DNA from: DATBLE01 sp963775695
GTDB lineage: Bacteria; Actinomycetota; Thermoleophilia; Gaiellales; Gaiellaceae
Assembly: GCA_963775695.1 (NCBI GenBank)
Contig: CAVZJU010000001.1
Span: 124,001-188,000 of the forward strand
Length of the DNA stretch: 64,000 nucleotides
Direction of reading: 5' to 3'
In this document: positions 42,123 through 50,134 of the stretch, piece after piece
How positions within the stretch are numbered: position 1 is the stretch's first letter
Layout: each line of letters opens with the position of its first letter
The notes under the pieces: generated by a model
What the model was told of the DNA's origin: nothing
Database searches by the model: none
Seen by the model: the letters and a program-made list of their open reading frames with translations, nothing else
Program-made: the position numbers and the translations under genes

Positions 42123-42146
42123 CCCGCATAGGAGACCCTATGCGGG
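42123..42146. other. Perfect 10-bp hairpin upstream of the GT87 gene
   Basis: CCCGCATAGG-AGAC-CCTATGCGGG. A second weaker hairpin (GCCGGCATGCATTGCCGGC, about 42191-42209) follows in the same 105-base gap, between the end of the gene at 42216 and the start of that at 40836. No clear U-tract follows, so the role is open: termination, stabilisation or repeat. Confidence 0.45.
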
Positions 42147-42215
42147 CGACTGAGGACGCCGCAGCGCGCAGCGTGACAGCGGGCCAGAAGCCGGCATGCA
42201 TTGCCGGCCAGGGCG

Positions 42216-44021
42216 CTAGCCTGCTGCGACCAGCTCTCGCTGCTCGTGCTCATCGCGGACGGTGGCCTTCGCCGGCGCTGGTGACGGCTCGGCCGCGAGC
42301 ACTGCGTAGGCGGCGAACGCGAAGAACCAGGGAAGGTAGAGGTAGAACCAGTGCGTCAGCACGAGCTCGAAGCCGATCAGCAGCGCACCGGTCAGGGCCG
42401 CCAGCTGGAGCGGCGACTTCCTTCGGGGCAGGAACGCGGCCGCCGCCGCTCCCGCGACCAAGAGCGCCTGGAGGACGCGCTGGAGCCAGTGCAGGTCGGG
42501 CAGGCCGGCGTGGTACTGACGCCAGTCCCAGAGCGAGAAGGGTGACTGCCGGTTGACCTGCGGCGGGATCGTCCGGTCCCAGAAGACCCGGACGGCGTGC
42601 AGCACGTTCGGCTCGAGCAGGAGCACCCAGAAGGACGCGATCGTCGCGAGCGCAAAGCCGCCGGCGAAGATCAGCGCCGTCCGCCTGCTCTTCCGGAACT
42701 CGGGGTACGTCGCCCAGAGCGGCGCGACCAGCAGGGCTCCGAACTTCGTCCACGTGGCCAGCCCGACGAAGGCGCCCCGGGCCCAGGCGGAGGTGCACAG
42801 CCAGAAGCCCCAGATCAGGAAGGCGGGCATGATCGCGTCGTTCGTGTTCGACATCGAGGCGTACTGCGTGAATGGATACGCAGCCCAGGCGAAGGCCAGG
42901 GTCACACCCAGCCGGTTGCCCCCGAACCGCCGGCCCGCAAGCGCGAGCCCGAGCACGCAGAGGAGATCGAAGGCGATCGCGGTGAAGTGCGAGGCGGGCA
43001 GGTCGTCCCATTGGCCGCTCCAGCCGAAGATCGCGTAGCCCGGGATGTAGGCGATGTACGACATCGGCCCGTAGGTGTCACCGTTCGGGTTGGCCGACTC
43101 GCACCGTCCGTTCGTCTGGATCCGGGCGCGGATCTCGCCCTCTCGGTCGGCCGGCCCGCACGCCTTCAGGTTGTCCTCGACCGGGAAGTGTCCGTACGGC
43201 GACTGCCCGTGCACGATCCGCTGGGCGCCGATCGGCCCGGCGTAGCCCACGTCGATCACGTTCGAGTCGCGCACGTTCAGCCCGACCTTGAAGCCGCACA
43301 GGAAGACGGTAGCCGCGGCGAGCAGCCAAACCGGCCAGAACGGGCGCGAGACTGGAGGCGGCCGGTCGCGGATGCCGATCCAGATCATGCGGCCGAGGAG
43401 GTAGGCGAGACCCGGGTAGACGAGCGGGACGCTCGTGAAGATCCGGCCGTGGTTGAAGTACCAGAGCGAAACGGAGAAGGACAGCAGTGCGAGCAGGTCC
43501 AGGTTGCGCAGGCTGAGCGGCCGCCGGAGGTCGGCAAGGCCGATCAGGAAGACGGCGCAGAAGGTGAGCCAGACCCCGAGGCTGTTGATCTTCTTGCCGC
43601 CGAACGCACCCGGGCCGCCGCGGGCCATGCGCCACGCCACCTGTGGGCCCGTCCAGGCCTCGGTGACGATGCCAGTGGTGTCGTCGACCCGGCCGGTCGC
43701 GATCTCGCCGGCCGGCCCCGACCACACCTTCACGTCCCAGTCCGCGTACTGGGCGTCGTACGTCCCCTGGGTGACCAGGCTCTTCTTCGGGTAGCGCCCC
43801 ACCCAGTCCTTGACCTTCGGGACGGCGAGGAACGCGGCAACCACCTTCGCCTCGGTCTGGTTCTGCTGAGGCGCCGGTGCCGGTGCCTGCTGCGTCTGCG
43901 TGAACGGAATCTGCCGTTCAGTCGTCGTCACGGTCCGGGTGAGCGTTTGGGCCGGCGCCGCCGCGGCCGTGGGAACCAACACCAGCAGCACGAACACGCC
44001 CGCTGCGACGAGGCGCGTCAT
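42216..44021 (-). CDS. Membrane glycosyltransferase-like protein with N-terminal extracytoplasmic domain
   Basis: About 601 residues. A signal peptide (LVAAGVFVLLVLVPTAAAAPA) is followed by ~130 soluble residues with a PepSY-like stretch (AKVVAAFLAVPKVKDWVGRYP, ATGRVDDTTGIVTEAWTG), then ten or more helices. Loop DSNVIDVGYAGPIGAQRIVHGQSPYGHFP matches the first loop of lipid-linked-sugar-dependent (GT87/GT-C) transferases. It lies one base after the GtrA gene, so the two likely act together in transferring sugars. Donor and acceptor unknown. Confidence 0.7.
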   Translation of the reverse strand: MTRLVAAGVFVLLVLVPTAAAAPAQTLTRTVTTTERQIPFTQTQQAPAPAPQQNQTEAKVVAAFLAVPKVKDWVGRYPKKSLVTQGTYDAQYADWDVKVWSGPAGEIATGRVDDTTGIVTEAWTGPQVAWRMARGGPGAFGGKKINSLGVWLTFCAVFLIGLADLRRPLSLRNLDLLALLSFSVSLWYFNHGRIFTSVPLVYPGLAYLLGRMIWIGIRDRPPPVSRPFWPVWLLAAATVFLCGFKVGLNVRDSNVIDVGYAGPIGAQRIVHGQSPYGHFPVEDNLKACGPADREGEIRARIQTNGRCESANPNGDTYGPMSYIAYIPGYAIFGWSGQWDDLPASHFTAIAFDLLCVLGLALAGRRFGGNRLGVTLAFAWAAYPFTQYASMSNTNDAIMPAFLIWGFWLCTSAWARGAFVGLATWTKFGALLVAPLWATYPEFRKSRRTALIFAGGFALATIASFWVLLLEPNVLHAVRVFWDRTIPPQVNRQSPFSLWDWRQYHAGLPDLHWLQRVLQALLVAGAAAAAFLPRRKSPLQLAALTGALLIGFELVLTHWFYLYLPWFFAFAAYAVLAAEPSPAPAKATVRDEHEQRELVAAG

Positions 44022-44022
44022 G

Positions 44023-44460
44023 TCAGTTCCTGAAGGACCAGAGCTTGTTCGCGCCGAAGCTGAACGGGGTGACGAGGACGATCGCCACCGCCTGGGCGAG
44101 AATCTTGTCCGTCCCGAGCGCAACCAGCACACGCAGGATGGCGAGGTTCAGCCCCAGCGCCGCCACCGACACGACCAGGAATCGCATCCCCTGGTAGTAG
44201 ACGTGGCCGCGGCTGGACCGGAAGGTCCAGAGCCGGTTCCAGAGATAGTTGTTGGTGACCGCGACCACGAAGGAGCAGGCCGCGGCAGGGAGATAGTGGA
44301 GCCCGGCGCCCTTCAGCAGCGAGACGTAGACGGCCAGGTTGACGACGTAGCCGCTCAGGCCGACGACGGAGAACTTGAGAAGCTCGATCCAGTTCTCCGA
44401 GCGGCCGAGCGCGCGGCGGGCACGCGTGGCCGCGATCCCCGCTGCGGTCGAGCGCGCCAC
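44023..44460 (-). CDS. GtrA family membrane protein
   Basis: 145 residues with four helices. The N-terminal motif LLKFSVVGLSGYVVNLAVY and AAACSFVVAVTNNYLWNRLWTF are classic for GtrA, proposed flippases of polyprenyl-phosphate sugars. The last helix ends SFGANKLWSFRN. Followed by the transferase gene with one base between. Together they resemble a glycan or teichoic-acid glycosylation pair. Confidence 0.9.
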   Translation of the reverse strand: MARSTAAGIAATRARRALGRSENWIELLKFSVVGLSGYVVNLAVYVSLLKGAGLHYLPAAACSFVVAVTNNYLWNRLWTFRSSRGHVYYQGMRFLVVSVAALGLNLAILRVLVALGTDKILAQAVAIVLVTPFSFGANKLWSFRN

Positions 44461-44487
44461 GGTGCGAGCGTACCCGAACCGATCCTG

Positions 44488-45138
44488 TCATTCCTCGTCG
44501 AAGCCTTCGGCCCCGACGAGCGGGACGAACCGGCACGGAACCGATCGCAGCACGGCGGGTCCCTCGGGGCTGCGGACGACGATCCGGAGCTCCTGGGCGC
44601 CGCGCCCGCCGACCGGGACGACGAGCCTGCCGCCCGGCTCGAGCTGGGCGTAGAGCGAGGCCGGCACCTCCGGCGCTGCCGCCGCGACGGCGATCGCTCC
44701 GAAGGGCGCTTGCTCGGGAAGGCCTAGGGATCCATCGCCGACGTAGACGTGGACGTTCGAGCACCCGGCGCGCTCGAGCGCCGCTCGGGCGTTGTCGGCG
44801 AGGTCGCGCAGCCGCTCGATGGTGTGCACCTCTTCTGCCAGCCGGGCGAGTACGGCCGCCTGATACCCGGAGCCGGTGCCGACGTCGAGCACGCGGTCGC
44901 CCGGCCGCACGGCCAGCGCCTCGCAGATGCGGGCGACCATGTACGGCTGCGAGATCGTCTGATCGCAGCCGATCGGCAGGGCGGCGTCGTCGTACGCGCG
45001 GTCGCGCAACTGCTCGGAGACGAAGAGCTCCCGCGGGACGAGAGCCATCGCGTTGAGCACGCGCTCGTCGGCGATGCCGCGCCGGCGGAGCTGCTCCTCG
45101 ACCATGCGCTGCCGGTCGCCGGCGCGGTCAGACTGCAC
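44488..45138 (-). CDS. pcm: Protein-L-isoaspartate O-methyltransferase
   Basis: 216 residues. SAM-binding VLDVGTGSGYQAAVLARL (~residue 80), preceded by the family stretch LPIGCDQTISQPYMVARICEAL and DRVLNAMALVPRELFV. It repairs isomerised aspartyl residues. It overlaps the phosphatase-superfamily gene upstream by 11 bases. The C-terminal GGRLVVPVGGRGAQELRI is also conserved. Confidence 0.93.
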   Translation of the reverse strand: MQSDRAGDRQRMVEEQLRRRGIADERVLNAMALVPRELFVSEQLRDRAYDDAALPIGCDQTISQPYMVARICEALAVRPGDRVLDVGTGSGYQAAVLARLAEEVHTIERLRDLADNARAALERAGCSNVHVYVGDGSLGLPEQAPFGAIAVAAAAPEVPASLYAQLEPGGRLVVPVGGRGAQELRIVVRSPEGPAVLRSVPCRFVPLVGAEGFDEE

Positions 45139-46510
45139 GGGTCAGCGGGCGGCCGGAAGCGGGCGGATGGACGCCGAAGTACGCGAGCACGGCGGGCATC
45201 ACGCCGGTGATACCCGCCGGGACGGCGTCGAGCCCGACGACGAGCATCGGCACCTCGGAGTCGCCCGCGAGCAGGGAGCCGTGGCTGCCGCCGCCGACGT
45301 GGCTGTTGCCGCCGAGGTCGACGAACTCGTATCCCGAGGCGGCCGACACGAGCACGTCGCCCGCGTTCGGGTTCCCCAGTGCCGCCCACGCCCGGGCGAG
45401 CCCGTCGGGATGGTCGAGCACCGACGGGTCGCCGTTCAGCTCCCAGCCGCCTTCCTGCGGACGGAAGCGAAACTCCTCGCCGTCCCGCCTGGCCACGGCC
45501 CGGCCGTCCTCGACGAACAGCGCGACGTCGACCTCGGGCCGGCCGTCGAGCCGCTCGGCGAGCGGCCGCACGGGCTCGACGCAGAGCGGCAGCCGGTAGA
45601 CCTGGCCCGCGCGGTTGGAGGCGCAGACCGCGACGTCGGGACGCTCGAGGCCGCTCCGCCGGAACAGGCGGAGATCGGCGTAGACGTCCTCGAGCCGCGC
45701 CGCCTGCTCGACCCGGGTCTGGCCGTGGTCGGAGCAGAGCACCACCGCGTAGCGCTCGAGGAAGGCATCGGGCCCACCGGCGACGTCCATCAAGGACGCG
45801 ATCGCCTGGTCGGCGTCGGCGAGCTTGCCGGCGGCGCCTTCGGGCCCGAGCGCGTGGGATGCGTAGTCGTAGTCCGAGAGATAGAAGACGAAGAAGTCGA
45901 AACCGTCCCGGGCGACCAGCCAGCGCCCGACCGCTGCCGCGTACTCGTCGACGCTTCCCGCCGCGCGACGCCGCACGGCCAGCGGCGCGCCGGTCACGTC
46001 CGACTCGAACAGGTTGTAGAAGAAGAAGCGCTGCGGCCCGTGGACGGTGCGGGTGATGCCGGGCAGGGTGGCGCGGTGCTCGGTGCGCCCGCGGTAGCAG
46101 GTGAAGTTGACCGCGGCCGTCACGAGACCCGCGTCGTCGAGCGCCTCGAAGACGGTAGTCGCATCGCCGGAGAGATGGCGCGCGCTCAGGTCGAAGATCG
46201 TGTCGACAAGCGAACGGCGAGTTCCGGCGGCCACGATCGCCCCGAGCGACGAGCCGTATTCCACCACGCGGCGCTCGCCGCGATCGAACCAGACCAGGTG
46301 CGGGATGTGATGGACGTCGGGATGGGCGCCCGTCGCGATCGACGACACGCATACCGGCGTGAGGGACGGGAAGGTCGAGATCGCGCGGGCATAGCGGCCG
46401 TTCGCGGCGAGGAACGCCAGCGCCGGTGCCTCGCCCGTCTCCACCGCCCGCTCGAACACCGACGGCGTGAGCCCGTCGATGACGACGAGCACGAGGCCCT
46501 TCCCGTTCAC
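45128..46510 (-). CDS. Alkaline phosphatase superfamily / type I phosphodiesterase-nucleotide pyrophosphatase
   Basis: 460 residues from a GTG at 46510, one base past the upstream stop. Metal and nucleophile sites appear in order: LVLVVIDGLTPSVFERAV, nucleophile threonine in STFPSLTPVCVSSIATGAHP, FYLSDYDYASHALG, VVLCSDHGQTRV and the C-terminal GGNSHVGGGSHGSLLAGDSEVP. No signal peptide, so a cytoplasmic enzyme. Substrate (phosphodiester or sulfate ester) is not predictable. The ~100 residues near the end that include NAGDVLVSAASGYEFVDLGG are specific to this enzyme. Confidence 0.8.
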   Translation of the reverse strand: MNGKGLVLVVIDGLTPSVFERAVETGEAPALAFLAANGRYARAISTFPSLTPVCVSSIATGAHPDVHHIPHLVWFDRGERRVVEYGSSLGAIVAAGTRRSLVDTIFDLSARHLSGDATTVFEALDDAGLVTAAVNFTCYRGRTEHRATLPGITRTVHGPQRFFFYNLFESDVTGAPLAVRRRAAGSVDEYAAAVGRWLVARDGFDFFVFYLSDYDYASHALGPEGAAGKLADADQAIASLMDVAGGPDAFLERYAVVLCSDHGQTRVEQAARLEDVYADLRLFRRSGLERPDVAVCASNRAGQVYRLPLCVEPVRPLAERLDGRPEVDVALFVEDGRAVARRDGEEFRFRPQEGGWELNGDPSVLDHPDGLARAWAALGNPNAGDVLVSAASGYEFVDLGGNSHVGGGSHGSLLAGDSEVPMLVVGLDAVPAGITGVMPAVLAYFGVHPPASGRPLTRAV

Positions 46511-46511
46511 G

Positions 46512-46937
46512 TCAGTCCTTCGCGAGGATGCGCAGGCCGGCGTAGCGCCCGGTCCCGCGGCGGCTGGCGCGGACGGCGAGCAGCGGAACCAGGGTCGCCT
46601 CGAGATATCCGAGCGCCGGAACGAACGCCAGCGCCGCGAGGCCGAGCCCGGCGACGACGACGAGCACGGCCAGCCCGAGCCGCGTCCCACCGCTGCGCAG
46701 CGCACCGGAGACGATCAGTACGGAGGCAACCGCGCCGAGCAGTCCGCCGATCGCGCCGGCGGCGGCTTCAGCCCAGTCGCCGACCGCGAGGCCGATGCCG
46801 ATGCCGGCGACGACCGCCAGCAGCCCCGCGAGCGCAGCGGTCACGCCGAGCCGGCCGCCCGGGATCAGCGCGCCGATCGCGACCCCGGCACCGGCGCCGA
46901 GGCCGGCAGCGACGCCGATCCAGTACCAGGAGCCCAT
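46512..46937 (-). CDS. Small polytopic membrane protein, unknown
   Basis: 141 residues, almost all hydrophobic and glycine/alanine-rich, with four or five short helices (WIGVAAGLGAGAGVAIGALI, GVTAALAGLLAVVAGIGIGLAV and others). The tail (RASRRGTGRYAGLRILAKD) is basic and cytoplasmic. It is one base upstream of the phosphodiesterase gene and probably co-transcribed. Glycine-rich helices suggest a tight bundle, but no family is recognised. Confidence 0.6.
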   Translation of the reverse strand: MGSWYWIGVAAGLGAGAGVAIGALIPGGRLGVTAALAGLLAVVAGIGIGLAVGDWAEAAAGAIGGLLGAVASVLIVSGALRSGGTRLGLAVLVVVAGLGLAALAFVPALGYLEATLVPLLAVRASRRGTGRYAGLRILAKD

Positions 46938-46952
46938 CGAGCCAGTGTAGGC

Positions 46953-46982
46953 ATCGGTGCCAGGCTTCAGCCTGGCACCGAT
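46953..46982. repeat. Perfect 14-bp inverted repeat overlapping the E2 stop codon
   Basis: ATCGGTGCCAGGCT-TC-AGCCTGGCACCGAT. The E2 stop codon and its last residues (ESVPG) lie within the element. No U-run follows on the minus strand, so terminator function is doubtful. It looks like a separate family of small palindromic repeats. Confidence 0.6.
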
Positions 46983-48106
46983 TCCCTTTGCCCGGTCGTC
47001 GGATCTTCGAGTCGGGCGATCACGGCAAGCCCGAAGGCGGCCGCCCGCGCACCGTCGACCACGCGGTGGTCGAACGTGATGGCGACCGTGCCCGTCCGGC
47101 GGACGACCACCTCACCGTCGCGAACGACGGGACGCGGAGCGATTCGACCGATGCCGAGGATGGCCACCTCGGGGTGATTGACGATCGGCGTGTGGAAGAG
47201 GCCGGCGAGCTTGCCCGCGCTGGTCACCGTGAAGGTCGACCCGCGCAGCTCGTTCGGTTGGAGCGTGCCGGCCCGAGCCGCGCCGGCGAGGCGGTCGAGG
47301 TCGGCGGCGAGCTCCTCGACCGGCCGGGACTCGCAGCTTCGCACAACCGGCACGACCAGGCCCTGCTCGGTCTGGACGGCCACCCCCAGGTCGTATCGCT
47401 CGAGGTAGACGATCTCGTCCCCCTCGAGCCGGGCGTTCAGCTCCGGATACTCCTGGAGCGAGAGCGCGCAGGCCTTCAGCACCGCAGGCAGCAGGAGCTT
47501 CAGGTCGACCGCCTCGAAGTCGCACTCCTCGACCCACGTCACGGGCGGGATCTCCCGGTGGGCGCGCGCCATGTGCTCGGCAATCAGCCGCCGAACACCG
47601 CGAAGCTTCTCGCGCCTGCCCTCGCTGGACATGTCAGGGGTCTGACCCCTGACATGTCCAGAAGCGACAGCGCGGACGTCGGCTTCAGCGACCTGTCCGT
47701 TGGGGCCGGTGGGAATGACCTCGTCGAGCGAAACGCCCAGTTCCCGCGCGACTCGGCGCACGAGAGGCGTCGCGCGGACGCGTCCCGAGGGGACGTGGCG
47801 AGGGTCTGACCCCTGAGGCGTCACTTTCGGGCGGTCGGCGCCGGGTTTGGACGGGGACGGCGGGGTCCCGTCCTCACCGATCACCACCAGCACCGTCCCG
47901 ACCGGAACCACCTGCCCCTCGGCGACCAGGATCCGCGCCACCTTCCCGGCAGCCGGCGAGGGGATCTCGACCGTGGTCTTGTCGGTCTGGATCTCGACCA
48001 GCGGGTCGTCCTCGGCCACCTCCTGACCCTCTGCGACCAGCCAGCGGGCGACCTCCCCCTCGGTCAGGCCTTCGCCGAGGTCGGGCAGCTTGAACTCGTA
48101 CGCCAT
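46967..48106 (-). CDS. 2-oxoacid dehydrogenase E2 (dihydrolipoyl acyltransferase)
   Basis: 379 residues. Lipoyl domain 1-80 with the lipoylated lysine in EIQTDKTTVEI, then a peripheral-subunit-binding domain (TPLVRRVARELGVSLDEVIPTGPNGQ) and a catalytic domain with the HRVVDG motif in AITFDHRVVDGARAA near the C-terminus. It is the core of a pyruvate- or branched-chain-type complex with E1 genes upstream. Two 33-nt palindromic repeats sit in the linkers, one on each side of the binding domain, reading as QGSDPRHVPSG and GHVRGQTPDMS. Both preserve the frame. Confidence 0.92.
   Translation of the reverse strand: MAYEFKLPDLGEGLTEGEVARWLVAEGQEVAEDDPLVEIQTDKTTVEIPSPAAGKVARILVAEGQVVPVGTVLVVIGEDGTPPSPSKPGADRPKVTPQGSDPRHVPSGRVRATPLVRRVARELGVSLDEVIPTGPNGQVAEADVRAVASGHVRGQTPDMSSEGRREKLRGVRRLIAEHMARAHREIPPVTWVEECDFEAVDLKLLLPAVLKACALSLQEYPELNARLEGDEIVYLERYDLGVAVQTEQGLVVPVVRSCESRPVEELAADLDRLAGAARAGTLQPNELRGSTFTVTSAGKLAGLFHTPIVNHPEVAILGIGRIAPRPVVRDGEVVVRRTGTVAITFDHRVVDGARAAAFGLAVIARLEDPTTGQRESVPG
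47627..47659. repeat. 33-nt palindromic repeat, copy C (perfect) inside the E2 gene
   Basis: Arms GGACATGTCAGGGGTC and GACCCCTGACATGTCC are exact reverse complements around a single T. It lies in the linker between the subunit-binding and catalytic domains and encodes 11 in-frame residues there. It is the best conserved member of the family. Confidence 0.75.
47791..47823. repeat. 33-nt palindromic repeat, copy D inside the E2 gene
   Basis: Diverged copy with GGACGTGGCGAGGGTC and TGACCCCTGAGGCGTCA. It lies in the linker between the lipoyl and subunit-binding domains and is translated in a different frame from copy C (PQGSDPRHVPSG), consistent with independent insertion events. Confidence 0.65.
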
Positions 48107-48109
48107 GCC

Positions 48110-49081
48110 CTAGAACTCGTCCAGCAGGCGCCCGCCGGCGGCCACGACCCGCTCGACCGACGGCATGTAGGCGTCCTCGAGCTGCCAGTACGGATAAGGG
48201 ACGTCGAATCCGGTCACGCGCAGGACCGGCCCGCGCAGGTCGAGGATCGCCTTCTCGGCGATCACGGCGGCCAGCTCGGCGCCGAAGCCGGCGACCCGCG
48301 GCGCCTCCTGCACGATCACGACCCGGCCGGTCTTCGCGACCGAGGCGAGCAGGGTCTCCTCGTCGAGCGGCTTCAGCGAGCGCACGTCGAGCACCTCCAC
48401 CGAAGCTCCGAGCGCGTCCGCCGCCGACTCTGCGACGGTCACCATCGCCCCATACGCCACGATCGTCAGGTCGGTGCCCTCGCGGACGACGCGCATCGTG
48501 CCGAGCGGGACGACGTGCTCGCCTTCCGGCACTTCGCCGCGGGCGGTGCGGTAGATGAACTTCGGCTCGAGCACGACCACGGGATCGGGATCGCGGATCG
48601 CCGCCGCGAGCAACCCCTTCGCGTCGGCAGGCGTCGAGGGGATCGCCACCTTCACGCCGGGCGTGTGGACGTAGTAGGTCTCCGGCGAATCGTCGTGCAG
48701 CTCGGGGGCGCGGACGCCGCCGCCGTAGGGCATCCGCAGCGTGATCGGAAACTCCATCTCACCCCGCGTGCGCCAGCGGTAGCGGCCGACGTGGTTGATC
48801 AGCTGGTCGAGGCAGGGATACGAGAACGCGTCGTACTGCATCTCGCAGACGGGACGCCACCCGGCCATGCACAACCCGACGGCCGTGCCGAGGATCCCCG
48901 CCTCCGCCAGCGGCGTGTCGATGCAGCGGTCGGGGCCGAACCGGTCGTGGAGCCCCGCGGTCGCCCGGAAGACGCCGCCCGAACGGCCGACGTCCTCGCC
49001 CATCACCAGCACCGAGCCGTCCCGGGCCAGCTCGGTGTGCAGGCAGTCGTTCACCGCCTCCACCAGGGTCAGCTCAGCCAA
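48110..49081 (-). CDS. 2-oxoacid dehydrogenase E1 beta subunit
   Basis: 323 residues. The family start MAELTLVEAVNDCLHTEL, ETYYVHTPGVKVAIPSTP and the late DLTIVAYGAMVTVAESAA are as in alpha2beta2 E1 enzymes (pyruvate or branched-chain oxoacid). The VMGEDVGRSGGVFRAT stretch is the cofactor-interface motif. It overlaps E1 alpha by eight bases and is three bases from E2. Together they make a branched-chain or pyruvate-type complex; the E3 gene is not in the window. Confidence 0.92.
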   Translation of the reverse strand: MAELTLVEAVNDCLHTELARDGSVLVMGEDVGRSGGVFRATAGLHDRFGPDRCIDTPLAEAGILGTAVGLCMAGWRPVCEMQYDAFSYPCLDQLINHVGRYRWRTRGEMEFPITLRMPYGGGVRAPELHDDSPETYYVHTPGVKVAIPSTPADAKGLLAAAIRDPDPVVVLEPKFIYRTARGEVPEGEHVVPLGTMRVVREGTDLTIVAYGAMVTVAESAADALGASVEVLDVRSLKPLDEETLLASVAKTGRVVIVQEAPRVAGFGAELAAVIAEKAILDLRGPVLRVTGFDVPYPYWQLEDAYMPSVERVVAAGGRLLDEF

Positions 49082-50120
49082 GCCAGCCCTCGCGGATGTT
49101 CGGCGGCGGGTCGGCGTACGCGTGCTCGAAGATCAGCTCGGGATCGGCAGGCGGCTCTGCCTCGGCCGCGGCGATTCCCTCCCGCATCGCCTCGGTGGCC
49201 ACAGCCTTGACCTGCTCCACCGTCTCGTCGTCGAGCAGGCCGAGCCGGCGGAGGTACCTCTCGTACCGCCCCAGGCACTCCCGCTCCTTCTCCTCCTCGA
49301 CGCGCTCCTGGTCGATGTAGGCGCTCGGGTCGTCGGCAGTCGCGTGCGGCGCCGTCCGGTACGTGACCGCCTCGATGAACGTCGGGCCGTCGCCCGCCCG
49401 AGCCCGCACGACCGCGTCGCGCGCCGCCTCGTAGACGGCGAGCACGTCGCCGCCGTCGACGCGAACGCCCGGCATGCCGTAACCGATCGCCTTGTCGGCG
49501 AGAGTCGGCGCCGCGGTCTGGGCGGACAGGGGCGTCGAGATCGCCCACTGGTTGTTGCTGCAGAGGAGGACCAGCGGCGCTTGCATGACGCCGGCGAAGT
49601 TGGTGCCCTCGTGGAAGGCCCCCTCCGACGTCGCCCCGTCGCCGAAGAAGGTGAGCGCCACCGTTTGCTCGCCGCGAAGCTTCTTCCCCCACGCAAGCCC
49701 GGCGGCGTGCGGCACCTGCGTCGCAATCGGCACGCAGATCGAGGCGAGGTTGTAGTCGAGCGGGTTCCACCAGCCGGCCGGGTGCCCCCGCCACCAGGAG
49801 AGGATCGTCGCGGGCGGCACCCCGCGCAGCAGCCCGATCGCCGACTCCCGGTAGCTCGGGAAGATCCAGTCGCCGCGGTCGAGCGCGTAGGTGGCGCCGA
49901 CCTGGATCGCCTCGTGGCCCCAGAAGATCGCGTACGTGCCGATGCGGCCCTGGCGGTGGTAGACGACCGAACGCTCGTCGTAGGTGCGCAGGAGGACGAG
50001 CTGTCGGTAGAGCTCGAGAAAGTCGCTCTCGTCGAGGCCCTCGACCTCGCCGTCGGGCACGCTGGCGCCGTCGCCGATCACGCGGCGGAGACCTCGCCCG
50101 GCGGGGACGACCTCGGTCAC
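49074..50120 (-). CDS. 2-oxoacid dehydrogenase E1 alpha subunit
   Basis: 348 residues from the GTG at 50120. Thiamine diphosphate site: FFGDGATSEGAFHEGTNFAGV followed by LVLLCSNNQWAIS, i.e. the GDG-x(n)-NN motif, near residues 165-195. The QGRIGTYAIFWGHEAIQVGATYAL stretch is typical. The phosphorylation-loop-like YRTAPHATADDPSAY is present, as in branched-chain or pyruvate E1 alpha. Fifteen bases separate it from the upstream lipid-kinase-like gene. Confidence 0.92.
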   Translation of the reverse strand: MTEVVPAGRGLRRVIGDGASVPDGEVEGLDESDFLELYRQLVLLRTYDERSVVYHRQGRIGTYAIFWGHEAIQVGATYALDRGDWIFPSYRESAIGLLRGVPPATILSWWRGHPAGWWNPLDYNLASICVPIATQVPHAAGLAWGKKLRGEQTVALTFFGDGATSEGAFHEGTNFAGVMQAPLVLLCSNNQWAISTPLSAQTAAPTLADKAIGYGMPGVRVDGGDVLAVYEAARDAVVRARAGDGPTFIEAVTYRTAPHATADDPSAYIDQERVEEEKERECLGRYERYLRRLGLLDDETVEQVKAVATEAMREGIAAAEAEPPADPELIFEHAYADPPPNIREGWLG

Positions 50121-50134
50121 GGCGGCGATGGTAG

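Noticed and set aside
47627..47659. Rho-independent terminator reading of the perfect palindrome
   Set aside because: It lies inside the E2 coding sequence and lacks any U-tract.
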